A stretch of 64,000 nucleotides of DNA, taken from Sphingomonas sp. PP-CE-3A-406 (GTDB taxonomy: Bacteria > Pseudomonadota > Alphaproteobacteria > Sphingomonadales > Sphingomonadaceae). Under the pieces are notes generated by a model. It was not told where the DNA came from and made no database searches. It worked only from the letters and a program-made list of their open reading frames with translations. The position numbers and the translations under genes were made by a program. Shown one piece after another: positions 39,452 to 51,571 of this stretch (its first letter is position 1; each line of letters opens with the position of its first letter). The DNA lies in contig NZ_RCWY01000003.1 in the NCBI RefSeq assembly GCF_003688625.1, forward strand, positions 806,001 to 870,000, read 5' to 3'.

Positions 39452-41161
39452 ATGAAGAAAGCTTTTGCTGCGTTCCTGTGCACCTTCGGGCTGCCGACCG
39501 TAGCAGCGCACGCGCAGACGGTCGGCGATGCCGCGGTCGCCGCGCCTGCCGACTCGCCCGCCGGCGTGCCCGCCAACGTATCGAGCACTAACGTATCGAG
39601 CACCAACCCGTCGAGCGCCGACCTCTCGAGCGCGGGCGCGTCGAGCGCAAGCGGGGCCTATACGACGGACAATCTCGGCGACGGTGTGCTTACCCGGTTC
39701 ACGCGCTATTATGCGCTGGAGATGGGGCATGCCAGTGCGCCGTCGGATCCCAATGCGCCGGCGTCGCGTCGCGAAGGATGGCCGGCCCAGCCTGCGACGA
39801 CGCCGCCCTTGCCGTTTACCGAATGGCCCTATGGCGGTGCGACGAGCATCGGTGCGAACCGGCCAGCGTCCGTCGACAGCCCGTTGATGACCGCGATCGC
39901 CCCCACTGGCATCGGCCGGGCGCTCGCGAGCGCGCATGTCCAGGTCTATGGCTGGCTCGATGTCGGCGGCAATTACAGCTCGTCGTCCGTGCCGGGGGGC
40001 AATGCGCCCGCGGCATATGACTATCAGCCTCGCCGTATCCAGCTGGACCAGGCTGTCGTCTATGTCGAGCGCACGCCCGATACGGTGCAGCAGGACCATG
40101 TCGACTGGGGGTTCCGCGTCGCCGGGATCTACGGCGTCGATTACCGCTACACCACCTCGCTGGGTCTGTTCAGCAACCAGCTGCTGAAGCACAACAACGA
40201 CTATGGCTACGATCTGCCGATGGTCTACGGCGAGGTCTATATTCCGAAGATCGCGCAGGGTCTGGTGATCAGGGTCGGCCGGTTCATCGCGGCGCCGGAT
40301 ATCGAGGCGCAGCTCGCGCCGAACAACTACATGTATTCGCATTCGATGACGTACACGTTCGACAACTATACGAACACCGGCGTCATGGCGACGCTGGCGG
40401 TGACGAAGAACTGGTTCGTCCAGGGCGCCGTCACCGATGGCAGCGAGACCGCGTTGTGGAATGTCGGCAAGCGGGTGACGAACCCCTTTCCCAATCCGCT
40501 CTACCCCGGCACGACCTATCGCAAGGATCCCGGCGCGCAGGCCTCGTTCACGGGCTGCGTCCGCTACCAGTCGAATAGCGGACGGGACTCGTTTTACGTC
40601 TGCACCAACGCGATCAACAACGGCGAGTGGGGCTACAACAATCTGCAGTGGAGCGGTCTGACCTATTATCACCGTTTCACCGACAAGTGGCATGTCGCGT
40701 TCGAAAGCTATAATCTCTACCAGAAGAACGTGCCGAACGGGCTGAACCCCGTCGTCCAGAACGCGTATGCGATGGGCGGCACGCCGTTCAGCCCGCAGCG
40801 TCTGCCGTTCAACGCCCCCAGCTTGGCGCAGTGCAACAGCGTCGACGTGTTGCGGTGCTCGGCGCATGCGCAATCGGCGCTCGCCTATCTGAACTTCACG
40901 CCGACGCCGCTCAACAATATCACCTTGCGCGGCGAGTATCTCGACGACGAGAAGGGGCAGCGTACCGGTGCGAAGACTCGCTACGTCGCGGGTGCGATCG
41001 GCTATCAACACTGGTTCTCGCCCCAGATCGAGATACGACCCGAAGTCGCGTATTACCGCGCGCTCGACGCTAACGCCTTCAACGGCAACTCTAATTTAAG
41101 CATAGTCGCGAATAAGCGGTATCTCGTTGCCCTATCGGGCGATGCGATCCTTCACTTCTAG
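39452..41161 (+). CDS. outer membrane beta-barrel protein (BBP2/porin-2 type) upstream of kdp
   Basis: 569 residues starting MKKAFAAFLCTFGLPTVAAHAQ (signal peptide) with GGGGGAAG upstream. A low-complexity linker (SSTNVSSTNPSSADLSSAG) follows, then many beta strands (VQVYGWLDVGGNYSS, IQLDQAVVYVERTPD, WGFRVAGIYGVDYRYTT, GEVYIPKIAQGLVIRVGRFI) ending in DAILHF. Motifs such as LDVGGNYSS and PAVYGEVYIP-type segments fit the putative beta-barrel porin-2 family. It is followed after 25 nt by the kdp micro-ORFs on the same strand, so it may supply potassium across the outer membrane for the Kdp pump; that link is by position only. Confidence 0.75.
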   Translation: MKKAFAAFLCTFGLPTVAAHAQTVGDAAVAAPADSPAGVPANVSSTNVSSTNPSSADLSSAGASSASGAYTTDNLGDGVLTRFTRYYALEMGHASAPSDPNAPASRREGWPAQPATTPPLPFTEWPYGGATSIGANRPASVDSPLMTAIAPTGIGRALASAHVQVYGWLDVGGNYSSSSVPGGNAPAAYDYQPRRIQLDQAVVYVERTPDTVQQDHVDWGFRVAGIYGVDYRYTTSLGLFSNQLLKHNNDYGYDLPMVYGEVYIPKIAQGLVIRVGRFIAAPDIEAQLAPNNYMYSHSMTYTFDNYTNTGVMATLAVTKNWFVQGAVTDGSETALWNVGKRVTNPFPNPLYPGTTYRKDPGAQASFTGCVRYQSNSGRDSFYVCTNAINNGEWGYNNLQWSGLTYYHRFTDKWHVAFESYNLYQKNVPNGLNPVVQNAYAMGGTPFSPQRLPFNAPSLAQCNSVDVLRCSAHAQSALAYLNFTPTPLNNITLRGEYLDDEKGQRTGAKTRYVAGAIGYQHWFSPQIEIRPEVAYYRALDANAFNGNSNLSIVANKRYLVALSGDAILHF

Positions 41162-41186
41162 TCGACACGAGCAGGAGGGCCTAAAA

Positions 41187-41270
41187 ATGGAAGACCTTAT
41201 TTGGATCCTCGTGATGGTCGGGCTGGTGGCGGCGACGCTTGCTTATGCCCGCCTGTGCGACAACGCATGA
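41187..41270 (+). CDS. 27-residue single-helix micro-ORF in the kdp operon
   Basis: MEDLIWILVMVGLVAATLAY followed by ARLCDNA, one membrane helix, with AGGAGG 8 nt before the ATG. It is 10 nt upstream of kdpF and has the same size and topology, so it may be a second small Kdp subunit. Too short for homology from sequence alone. Confidence 0.65.
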   Translation: MEDLIWILVMVGLVAATLAYARLCDNA

Positions 41271-41280
41271 GGGGGATGCG

Positions 41281-41370
41281 ATGACTCTCGATCTCTGGCT
41301 CGCGGCACTGACCGCACTTGGCCTGCTCATCTACCTGGTGGCGGTCCTGATCCGCCCCGAACGCTTCTGA
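41281..41370 (+). CDS. kdpF: KdpF, small subunit of the Kdp potassium pump
   Basis: 29 residues: [20 protein letters not shown] then AVLIRPERF. One membrane helix and a C-terminal RPERF, the usual KdpF ending. KdpF stabilises the KdpABC complex in the inner membrane. It lies 13 nt before kdpA. Confidence 0.88.
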   Translation: MTLDLWLAALTALGLLIYLVAVLIRPERF

Positions 41371-41383
41371 AGGAGGCGGCATC

Positions 41384-43087
41384 ATGACATTCCAGGGCTG
41401 GTTCCTGATCCTCGGCTTCGTCGCCATCCTCCTCGCGCTGACCAAACCGGTCGGCCTGTGGCTGTTCGCGCTGTACGAAGGCCGCCGCACCCCGCTCCAC
41501 GTCGTCCTCGGACCCGTCGAGCGCGGTTTCTACAAACTCGCCGGGGTCGATCCGCAGGCCGAGCAGGGCTGGCGGCGGTACGCGCTGCACATGCTCGTGT
41601 TCAACGTCGCGTTGATGGCGTTCACCTATGCGGTGCTGCGTCTGCAAGGTGTGCTGCCGGGTAACCCGCAGGGGCTCGCCGGGCTGTCGCCGAACCTCGC
41701 GTTCAACACCGCGGTGAGCTTCACCACCAACACCAACTGGCAGAGCTATTCGGGTGAGTCGACGATGTCGAACCTCAGCCAGATGCTCGGGCTGACGATC
41801 CACAATTTCCTGAGTGCGGCGACCGGCATTGCGCTGGCGTTCGCGCTGTTCCGCGGGTTCGCGCGGCGTGAATCGAAGGCGATCGGCAATTTCTGGGCCG
41901 ATATGACGCGCATCACGCTGTATCTGCTGCTGCCGTTGTGCGTCGTCTATACGGTGTTCCTGATCGCCAGCGGCGTGCCGCAGACGCTGGCCGCGACCGT
42001 CAACGTGACCACGCTCGAAGGCGTCAAGCAGGTCCTCGCGATCGGGCCCGTCGCCAGCCAGGAAGCGATCAAGATGCTCGGCACCAATGGTGGCGGCTTC
42101 TTCAACGCGAACTCGGCGCATCCGTTCGAGAACCCGACCGCACTCGTCAACCTGATCCAGATGCTGTCGATCTTCCTGATCGGCTTCGGCCTGACCTGGA
42201 CGTTCGGCAAGGCGGTCGGCAACACCAAGCAGGGCTGGGCGATCCTGTCGGCGATGGTGATCCTGTTCCTCGCCGGCGTCACCGTGACCTATTGGCAGGA
42301 AGCCGCCGGCAACCCTGTGCTGCATCATCTCGGCGTCGCGGGCGGCAACATGGAGGGCAAGGAGGTCCGCTTCGGGATCGCCGCGTCCGCATTGTTCTCG
42401 GTCGTCACCACCGCGGCCTCGTGCGGCGCGGTCAATTCGATGCACGACAGCTTCACGGCGCTCGGCGGGATGATCCCGCTGTTCAACATCCAGCTGGGCG
42501 AGGTCGTGATCGGCGGCGTCGGCGCCGGCATCTACGGCTTCCTGCTGTTCGCGATCCTGGCGGTGTTCGTCGCCGGGCTGATGGTCGGTCGTACGCCCGA
42601 ATATGTCGGCAAGAAGATCGAGTCCCGCGAGGTCAAACTCGCGGTGCTGGCGATCGCGGTGCTGCCGTTGATGATCCTCGGGCTCACCGCGCTGTCGTCG
42701 GTGCTGGCGCAGGGGCTGGCGGGGCCGCTCAACAAGGGGCCGCACGGCTTCTCGGAGATCCTCTATGCCTTCACCAGCGCGGTCGGCAACAACGGGTCGG
42801 CGTTCGCCGGGCTGAGCGCCAACACGCCCTATTACAACGGTCTGCTAGGCGTTGCGATGTGGGTCGGCCGGTTCTTCATCATCGTGCCCATGCTGGCGAT
42901 CGCCGGCAGCCTGGCCGCGAAGAAATACACGCCGGAAAGCGCGGGTTCGTTCCCGACGACCGGCGGCCTGTGGGTCGGCCTGCTCGTCGGCATCGTGCTG
43001 ATCCTGGGCGGCCTGACCTTCCTGCCGAGCCTCGCGCTCGGTCCCATCGCCGATCATCTCGCGATGATCCGCGGCACTTTGTCCTGA
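41384..43087 (+). CDS. kdpA: potassium-transporting ATPase subunit A
   Basis: 567 residues, about 10 membrane helices. The four selectivity-filter-like segments of the potassium-channel superfamily can be seen: [41 protein letters not shown] and [19 protein letters not shown] lies 7 nt upstream of the ATG. KdpA binds and translocates K+ in the high-affinity KdpFABC pump. kdpB follows 13 nt later. Confidence 0.97.
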   Translation: MTFQGWFLILGFVAILLALTKPVGLWLFALYEGRRTPLHVVLGPVERGFYKLAGVDPQAEQGWRRYALHMLVFNVALMAFTYAVLRLQGVLPGNPQGLAGLSPNLAFNTAVSFTTNTNWQSYSGESTMSNLSQMLGLTIHNFLSAATGIALAFALFRGFARRESKAIGNFWADMTRITLYLLLPLCVVYTVFLIASGVPQTLAATVNVTTLEGVKQVLAIGPVASQEAIKMLGTNGGGFFNANSAHPFENPTALVNLIQMLSIFLIGFGLTWTFGKAVGNTKQGWAILSAMVILFLAGVTVTYWQEAAGNPVLHHLGVAGGNMEGKEVRFGIAASALFSVVTTAASCGAVNSMHDSFTALGGMIPLFNIQLGEVVIGGVGAGIYGFLLFAILAVFVAGLMVGRTPEYVGKKIESREVKLAVLAIAVLPLMILGLTALSSVLAQGLAGPLNKGPHGFSEILYAFTSAVGNNGSAFAGLSANTPYYNGLLGVAMWVGRFFIIVPMLAIAGSLAAKKYTPESAGSFPTTGGLWVGLLVGIVLILGGLTFLPSLALGPIADHLAMIRGTLS

Positions 43088-43100
43088 CGGGGGCGCCATC

Positions 43101-45152
<2,052 letters not shown>

Positions 45153-45162
45153 GGACAATACC

Positions 45163-45732
45163 ATGGGCAAGGATCTCACCTCCGCACTGCGACCCGCGAT
45201 CGTCATGACGATCCTGTTCGCGGCACTTCTCGGGCTGGCGTACCCGCTGGCGATGACGGGGATCGGCCAGGCCGTGTTTCCGTCGCAGGCAAACGGCAGT
45301 CTGGTGACGCAGAACGGCCAGGTGGTCGGCTCGACGGTGGTCGGTCAGGCGTTCGTCGGGGACCGGTATTTCCAGACCCGCCCGTCCGCCGCGGGCAAGG
45401 GCTATGACGGGCTGGCGTCGTCGGGGTCCAATTTCGGCCCGGCCTCGCACGCGCTGGTCGACCGGGTGACGCCCGACGTCGCCAAGCGCCGCGCCGAAGG
45501 GGTGACCGGGCCGCTGCCCGCCGACCTCGTCACCGCGAGCGGATCGGGGCTCGATCCCGATCTGTCGCCCGCCGCCGCCGCCGTCCAGGCACCGCGTATC
45601 GCGCGGGTCCGCCGCATCCCGGTCGACCGGGTGAGGACGATCGTCGCCACCGCGACCGAGACGTCGATCCTGGGCGAACCGCACGTCAACGTGCTGGCGA
45701 TGAACCGCGCGCTGGACGCTCTGCCGCGCTGA
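45163..45732 (+). CDS. kdpC: potassium-transporting ATPase subunit C
   Basis: 189 residues with one N-terminal membrane helix (PAIVMTILFAALLGLAYPLAMTG) and a periplasmic domain with GQAFVGDRYFQTRPSAAGKGYD and GSGLDPDLSPAAAAVQAPRIA, both characteristic of KdpC. The chosen ATG is at the end of the short kdpB-kdpC gap; the stop shares one base with the kdpD ATG. Confidence 0.96.
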   Translation: MGKDLTSALRPAIVMTILFAALLGLAYPLAMTGIGQAVFPSQANGSLVTQNGQVVGSTVVGQAFVGDRYFQTRPSAAGKGYDGLASSGSNFGPASHALVDRVTPDVAKRRAEGVTGPLPADLVTASGSGLDPDLSPAAAAVQAPRIARVRRIPVDRVRTIVATATETSILGEPHVNVLAMNRALDALPR

Positions 45733-48422
45733 TGCCGGTCAGCGATCCGGGCAACAGCGACAATCGTCCGGATCCGGATGCCCTCCTGCGTCAGGCCGAG
45801 CAGGAGGGGAGGGGGAAGCTCAAGATCTTCCTCGGCGCGGCACCGGGGGTCGGCAAGACCTTCGAGATGCTGTCCGAAGGCGCGGCACGGCGGCGCGACG
45901 GTGTCGACGTCGTCATCGGCATCGTCGAGACGCATGGCCGGGTCGAAACCGAACGGCTGACCCGCGGGCAGGAAATCGTCCCGCGTCGCGACGTCGCCTA
46001 TGAAGGGCGCGTCCTGGCGGAAATGGACATCGACGCGATCCTCGCCCGCGCGCCCCGGCTCGCGCTCGTCGACGAACTCGCGCATACAAATGCCCCCGGC
46101 AGCCGCCATCCCAAACGCTATCAGGATGTCGAGGAACTGCTGGCGGCGGGGATCGACGTCTATTCGACGATCAACATCCAGCACGTCGAGAGCCTCAACG
46201 ACATCGTCGCCAGTTTCACGCGGGTCCGGGTGCGCGAGACCGTGCCCGACCGAATCCTCGAACTCGCCGAGATCGAGGTCGTCGATATCCCGCCCGACGA
46301 GCTGATCGAGCGGCTGAAGGCGGGCAAGGTCTACCTGCCGCACGAGGCGACCCGTGCGCTCAGCCATTTCTTCTCCAAATCCAACCTGTCGGCGCTGCGC
46401 GAACTCGCGTTGCGCCGGGCCGCGCAAGCGGTCGACGCGCAGATGCTCGATCATGTCCGCGCGATCGGCATTGGCGGGACATGGGCGGGCACCGACCGGA
46501 TCGTCGTCGCGATCAACGAACTGCCCGGCGTCGACGGCCTGGTCCGCGCGGCCAAGCGGGTCGCCGACGGACTGCACGGCCCGTGGACGGCGTTGTTCAT
46601 CGAAACGCCGCGCACCGCGCACTTCACCGATGTCCAGCATCAGCGCGTCGCCGCGGCGATGACGCTGGCTACGCAGCTCGGGGCGGCGGTCGCGACGGTG
46701 CCGGCCGCGTCGGTGGTCGAGGGTATCCAGGGCTTCCTGATCCACGCGCGTGCGACCCAGCTCGTCGTCGGCAAGTCGCGCCGATCGCGTGCGTTCGAAT
46801 TCATCCACGGATCGATCGTCGACCGGCTGATCCGCGGCACGAGCGGCGTCACCGTCCACGTCCTGCCGATGGAAACCGAAACCAGGACCTCCGCGCTGGC
46901 GTGGCGGCGGTCGAAGGCGGGTTGGGGCTCGCCGACCGGCTATGCCATCACGCTCGCGCTGGTCGCCGCGATCACGACCGTCGCCAGCGCGTTGTTCCAT
47001 ATCCTCGATCTCGGCAACGTCGCGCTGTTGTACCTGCTGCCGGTGATGGTGGCGGCCAGCCTGTTCGGGTTGCGCACCGGGCTGTTTGCCGGGATCGCGT
47101 CCAGCCTCGCCTACAACTTCTTCTTCCTGCCGCCGGTCGGCACGCTGAGCATCAGCAATCCCGAGAACCTGATCTCGATCTTCGTCCTGCTCGGCGTGGC
47201 GATCGCGACCAGCCAGCTCACCTCGCGGGTGCGGGCGCAGGCCGACCTCGCGGCGGCGAGCGCGCAGACCAACGCGACGCTGGCGGGGTTCCTGCGGCAG
47301 TTGAGCGCGATCAACGATCCCGCGGTCGCGGCGCGGATGATCTGCGACGACGTCGCGCAGGTCTTCGCGGTGCAGTCGGTCCTGCTCGCCCCGACGACGG
47401 GCGCCGGGCTGACCGTCCAGGCTGCAAGCACCGCGGATTACCGGCTCGACACGATGGATCTGGCCGCCGCGAACTGGGCGTTCGATGCCGGCGCGGCGGC
47501 GGGCAAGGGATCGGCGACGCTGGCCGCATCCGAATGGCTGTTCCAGCCGGTCAAGGCGGGCGGGCGGACGCTCGCGGTGCTCGGCATCGCGCGCGAGAAC
47601 AGCGGCGATCCGGTCCGCGCCGATCAGCTGCCGCTGCTCACCAGTCTGGTCGATCAGTCCGCGCTGGTGCTCGAACGGCTGCGGCTCGAGACCGAGATGC
47701 GCGATGTCGACGCGGTGCGGACGCGCGATCGGCTGCGTGCGGCGCTGCTCTCGTCGGTCAGCCATGATCTGCGCACGCCGCTGACCGCGGTGATCGCTGC
47801 GGCGAACGAACTCGATCACGGTGCCACCCCCGACCTGATCGCGACGATCAAGACCGAGGCGGCGCGGCTCAACCGGTTCGTCGCCAATCTGCTCGACATG
47901 GCACGGGTCGAGGCGGGGGCGCTCAAGCTTAACGTCGAGGCGACCGATCTCAGCGATGCGGTCGCAGGTGCCGCGCACGACGCGCGCCGCGCGCTGGAGG
48001 GGCATGCCGTGCGGCTCGACGTGCCGCCCGACCTGCCGCTGGTCCGGGTCGATCCGCAGCTGCTGCATCACTGCCTGCTCAACCTGCTCGACAATGCCGG
48101 GCGCTACGGCGATCCCGGTACCGAGATCGTCGTCGAGGGGCGGCATCGCTACGGCGAGCTCAGACTGGCGGTGCTCGACCACGGCGCGGGCCTGCCGCCG
48201 GGTCGCGAGGCCGAGGTGTTCGAGACGTTCCGGCGGCTCGAAGGGTCGGACCGCGAGATCGTCGGGACCGGGTTGGGGCTTGCCATCGTCAAGGCCTTCG
48301 CCGAGGCGATGGGGATGATGGTCGAAGCCGGCAATCGCGTCGACGAACCCGGCGCCGCGTTCACGCTGGTGTTCCCGTCCCCTCTCATCGTGCGCAACGT
48401 CGCACCCGAAAGCGCGATCTGA
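45732..48422 (+). CDS. kdpD: sensor histidine kinase KdpD
   Basis: 896 residues. The N-terminal KdpD domain has Walker A GAAPGVGKTFEML and LVDELAHTNAPGSRHPKRYQDV; a Usp-like domain, four membrane helices around residues 400-500 (ALLYLLPVMVAASLFGLRTGL, FFFLPPVGTLSI), a GAF region and the kinase core follow. H-box SSVSHDLRTPLTAVI, N-box LLNLLDNAGRYG, GTGLGLAIVKAFAEA. It senses K+ limitation or turgor and phosphorylates KdpE. Overlaps kdpC and kdpE by 1 nt each. Confidence 0.96.
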   Translation: MPVSDPGNSDNRPDPDALLRQAEQEGRGKLKIFLGAAPGVGKTFEMLSEGAARRRDGVDVVIGIVETHGRVETERLTRGQEIVPRRDVAYEGRVLAEMDIDAILARAPRLALVDELAHTNAPGSRHPKRYQDVEELLAAGIDVYSTINIQHVESLNDIVASFTRVRVRETVPDRILELAEIEVVDIPPDELIERLKAGKVYLPHEATRALSHFFSKSNLSALRELALRRAAQAVDAQMLDHVRAIGIGGTWAGTDRIVVAINELPGVDGLVRAAKRVADGLHGPWTALFIETPRTAHFTDVQHQRVAAAMTLATQLGAAVATVPAASVVEGIQGFLIHARATQLVVGKSRRSRAFEFIHGSIVDRLIRGTSGVTVHVLPMETETRTSALAWRRSKAGWGSPTGYAITLALVAAITTVASALFHILDLGNVALLYLLPVMVAASLFGLRTGLFAGIASSLAYNFFFLPPVGTLSISNPENLISIFVLLGVAIATSQLTSRVRAQADLAAASAQTNATLAGFLRQLSAINDPAVAARMICDDVAQVFAVQSVLLAPTTGAGLTVQAASTADYRLDTMDLAAANWAFDAGAAAGKGSATLAASEWLFQPVKAGGRTLAVLGIARENSGDPVRADQLPLLTSLVDQSALVLERLRLETEMRDVDAVRTRDRLRAALLSSVSHDLRTPLTAVIAAANELDHGATPDLIATIKTEAARLNRFVANLLDMARVEAGALKLNVEATDLSDAVAGAAHDARRALEGHAVRLDVPPDLPLVRVDPQLLHHCLLNLLDNAGRYGDPGTEIVVEGRHRYGELRLAVLDHGAGLPPGREAEVFETFRRLEGSDREIVGTGLGLAIVKAFAEAMGMMVEAGNRVDEPGAAFTLVFPSPLIVRNVAPESAI

Positions 48423-49108
48423 TGCCTGCGAAGATCCTGGTCGTCGACGACGAAATCTCGATCCGCCGCCTGCTCCGCAACACGCTGGAGCGCGCTGGCT
48501 ATGCGGTGGTCGAAGCGGTCGACGCGCGCAGTGCGATCGCCTGCGCGGCGGCCGAGCATCCGAGCGCGATCCTGCTCGATCTCGGATTGCCCGATCGCGA
48601 CGGCCTCAGCCTGATCCCGGTGCTGCGGCGCGATGGCGATGCGGTGATCCTGGTGGTGTCCGCGCGCGACGCGACCGACGAGAAGGTCGCCGCGCTCGAT
48701 CTCGGCGCCGACGATTTCGTCACCAAGCCGTTCGACAGCGACGAGCTGCTCGCGCGGTTGCGCGTCGCGCTGCGGCATCGGGCCAGCGCCGACACCGCAC
48801 CGAAGCTCGTGCGGAAAGGCGGTCTGACGATCGATCTCGATCGTCGCGTCGTCACGCGCGACGGCGAGGAACTGCATCTGACGCGCAAGGAGCACGAGGT
48901 GCTTGCGGTGCTCGCCCGGCACAGCGGGCGGGTCGTCACGCACGACAAGATCATCGCCGCGGCATGGGGTGGCGACGAAGATCCGCGGATCGAATATCTC
49001 CGCATCGTGATCCGCAACCTGCGCCAGAAACTCGAGGCGCCGGATCCGGTCGGCAGCGTGATCGCCAACGAACTCGGGGTTGGCTACCGTCTGCGCACTG
49101 ACAGCTAG
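48422..49108 (+). CDS. kdpE: response regulator KdpE
   Basis: 228 residues: receiver domain (ILVVDDEISIRRLLRNTLE, Asp in AILLDLGLPDRDG, KPFDSDELLARLRVAL) and an OmpR-type winged helix (LHLTRKEHEVLAVLARHSGRVVTHDKIIAAAWG, YLRIVIRNLRQKLE). It activates the kdp operon. The stop codon of kdpD and the ATG share one base (TGATG). Confidence 0.96.
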   Translation: MPAKILVVDDEISIRRLLRNTLERAGYAVVEAVDARSAIACAAAEHPSAILLDLGLPDRDGLSLIPVLRRDGDAVILVVSARDATDEKVAALDLGADDFVTKPFDSDELLARLRVALRHRASADTAPKLVRKGGLTIDLDRRVVTRDGEELHLTRKEHEVLAVLARHSGRVVTHDKIIAAAWGGDEDPRIEYLRIVIRNLRQKLEAPDPVGSVIANELGVGYRLRTDS

Positions 49109-49169
49109 ACGGCGACCGGGCCGGTCTGCCCGCTTTCCAGAGACGGGGTAAAGCTGCCATGCGCCGGCG

Positions 49170-51224
49170 ATGATTCGCCTTCCGATCTCTGCACTCGTTT
49201 GCGTCCTCCTGTCGTCCGGCGCTGCCGTCGCGCAATCGACCTCCGAACCTGCACCCGACATCGTCGTGACCGGGCGCGGGCTGGCGCCGGCACCGGGCGA
49301 TCGCGCCTATGACATCGTCACGATCGAGCGCGACCGGATCGACGCCAATGCCAGCAACCGGCTGGAGAGCGTGCTCGCCGACGTCGCCGGCTTGCAGCAG
49401 TTCCGCCGGTCGGATTCGCGCAGCGCCAACCCGACCAGCCAGGGGATTTCTTTGCGCGGGATCGGCGGCAATGCGTCGAGTCGCGCGCTGCTGATCCTCG
49501 ACGGCGTGCCGCAGGCGGATCCGTTCGGCGGGTGGGTCGCGTTTCCCGCCTATGCGACCGGCCGGCTGGGTCGCATCCGCGTGACGCGCGGCGGCGGCAG
49601 TGGCTATCAGGGGCCAGGAGCGCTGGCCGGGACGGTCGAACTCGAAAGCGCGACGCCTAGCGAGCTGACGCCGTTCCAGGGCAGTGTCGCCTATGGCAGC
49701 CGGGACTCGGTCGATGCGCAGGGTTCGGCGGCATTGGTCCGCGAGGGCGGGTTCGCGACGCTGTCCGGCGCCTATGCGCGCGGCGACGGTTTCACGCCGA
49801 CCGTGGCCGACAGTCGGGGGATCGTCGATCGACCCGCGCCGTACGAGCAGGCGTCGGGTGCGATCAGGGCGGTCGTCGGGATCGGCGCGAAGACAGAGTT
49901 GCAGGTGAACGCGAGCGCCTTCACCGACCGGCGCGATCGTGGGTCCGACTTCACCGACAATACGAGCGAAGGCGCCGATGCGAGCATCCGGCTGATCGGG
50001 CGCGGCGACTGGGGCTATTCAGCGCTCGCCTATCTCCAGACGCGCGCGTTCGCGAGCAGCTTCAACAGCATCAACGCCGCGCGCACGACCGCGATCCAGT
50101 CGCTCGACCAGTATAATACGCCGGCGACCGGGCTCGGCGGGCGGATCGAGATCCTGCCGCCGTTGGGCGAGAGCATCACGCTGAGGCTGGGCGCCGACCT
50201 GCGCGACGTCAGCGGCAAGACGCAGGAACTCTACACCTTCGTCGCGGCGGTCCCGACGCGGCGCCGCGAGGCGGGGGGAAGCACGACGACGACGGGCGTG
50301 TTCGCGGACGGCAGTCTGGTCGCGGGCGACTTCACCTTCAGTTTGGGCGGGCGCGTCGACTGGTGGTCGATCGACGGCGGCTATCTGTCCGAACGGCCGG
50401 TCGCCGTCGGACCTGCGCTGACCAACCAGCGCTACGCCGACCGCGACGGCAGCGAGACGACCGGCCGCGCCGGTATCGCCTACCAGCCCGCCGACGCGAT
50501 CACGCTGCGCGCCGCGGGGTATCGTGGCTGGCGGTTGCCGACGCTCAACGAACTGTATCGCCCATTCCGCGTCGGCAACGACGCCACCGCCGCGAATGCG
50601 CTGCTTTCGCCCGAGCGGCTGACCGGGGTCGAGGGCGGCGTCACGCTGACGCCCGCGCGAAGTGTCAGCATTGCTGCGACCTATTTCTACAACCGGCTCA
50701 AGGACGCGATCGCCAACGTCACGACCACCAGCCCGACGCAGGTCCTGCCCGGCGTCACGACCTACCGCGTCCGCCAGAATCTCGACGCGATCCGCGCGCA
50801 CGGGTTCGAACTGGATGCGTCGTATCGGCCCGGCCCGTTCGGCGTGCAGGCGTCGTGGTCACATACCAACTCGACCGTCGAGGGATCGGGGATCACCGCG
50901 GCGCTCGATGGATTGCGGCCGGCGCAGACGCCGCGCGATGCGGTGTCCGGAACGGTCGACTGGCGCCGCGATGCCGCCGCGCTGTCGCTGACCGTGCGCC
51001 ATATCGGCCGGCAGTATGACGACGACCAGAATACGCGGGTGCTCGCGCCCGCGACAACGCTCGACGGCTATGCGGCACTGCCGATTCTGCGATCGCTGGT
51101 CGCCGAGTTGCGCGCCGAAAACATGGTGAATGAGCGGGTCGAGGCGGGGATCAGCGGCGGAAACATCGTCGAGCGTGCGACGCCGCGGACGTTCTGGCTC
51201 GGGCTCCGCTATGGCTTGCGTTGA
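49170..51224 (+). CDS. TonB-dependent receptor
   Basis: 684 residues with signal peptide MIRLPISALVCVLLSSGAAVAQ, a TonB box-like stretch (PDIVVTG), plug domain (ANPTSQGISLRGIGGNASSRALLILDGVPQADPFGGW and the VTRGGGSGYQGPGALAGTVEL region) and a 22-strand barrel ending in FWLGLRYGLR. It imports a large or scarce nutrient across the outer membrane. It precedes the cobalamin riboswitch, so it is not part of the switch-controlled transcript; the substrate is unknown. The gap to kdpE is 61 nt. Confidence 0.85.
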   Translation: MIRLPISALVCVLLSSGAAVAQSTSEPAPDIVVTGRGLAPAPGDRAYDIVTIERDRIDANASNRLESVLADVAGLQQFRRSDSRSANPTSQGISLRGIGGNASSRALLILDGVPQADPFGGWVAFPAYATGRLGRIRVTRGGGSGYQGPGALAGTVELESATPSELTPFQGSVAYGSRDSVDAQGSAALVREGGFATLSGAYARGDGFTPTVADSRGIVDRPAPYEQASGAIRAVVGIGAKTELQVNASAFTDRRDRGSDFTDNTSEGADASIRLIGRGDWGYSALAYLQTRAFASSFNSINAARTTAIQSLDQYNTPATGLGGRIEILPPLGESITLRLGADLRDVSGKTQELYTFVAAVPTRRREAGGSTTTTGVFADGSLVAGDFTFSLGGRVDWWSIDGGYLSERPVAVGPALTNQRYADRDGSETTGRAGIAYQPADAITLRAAGYRGWRLPTLNELYRPFRVGNDATAANALLSPERLTGVEGGVTLTPARSVSIAATYFYNRLKDAIANVTTTSPTQVLPGVTTYRVRQNLDAIRAHGFELDASYRPGPFGVQASWSHTNSTVEGSGITAALDGLRPAQTPRDAVSGTVDWRRDAAALSLTVRHIGRQYDDDQNTRVLAPATTLDGYAALPILRSLVAELRAENMVNERVEAGISGGNIVERATPRTFWLGLRYGLR

Positions 51225-51249
51225 CCCGTGTCTGGGCTGCGACTAATGG

Positions 51250-51447
51250 CGGTGAGGTGAAGGGTTCCCGGCGACGGGATCAAAAGGGAAGTCGGTGCGC
51301 GGGAGGGTCGTCATGACCAAAGCCGCAAAACCGGCGCTGTACCCGCAACTGTGACCGGATAGCGGCCACCCCGAATATGCCACTGGGTGACAGCCTGGGA
51401 AGGCGGGGTGGGCGCGAAGACCCGGAAGCCAGGAGACCTGCCTCTCA
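51250..51447 (+). ncRNA. cobalamin riboswitch upstream of btuB
   Basis: The leader carries the hallmark elements: GGGTTCCC and GGGATCAAAAGGGAA near the start, GCCGCAAAACCGGCGCTGTACCC in the core (the CCCGCAACTGTGA segment follows), CCACTGGGTGACAGCCTGGG-type P5/J region, and the B12 box AGCCAGGAGACCTGCC at 51427-51442. Such AdoCbl switches turn off B12 uptake genes when cofactor is plentiful. The btuB ATG is about 130 nt downstream of the box. Ends are approximate. Confidence 0.92.
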
Positions 51448-51571
51448 CGGTCGATCCACTGCGCGGGCGGGTGTCCGGCGCGGACGAGAGGCCCCCATGG
51501 GGCATCCTCGAGCGAGAGACGTCTGGCCGCTCTGCGAATGGTCGCAGGCGGTTCTGTTCAGGACGTGCCCG

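Noticed and set aside
39044..39452. Short frames in the gap before the barrel gene
   Set aside because: No ribosome sites, signal peptide or protein-like pattern; Arg/Pro-rich composition typical of random high-GC frames.
45402..48182. Long minus-strand open frame (926 codons) opposite kdpC-kdpD
   Set aside because: Another high-GC shadow; KdpD on the plus strand has complete motifs.
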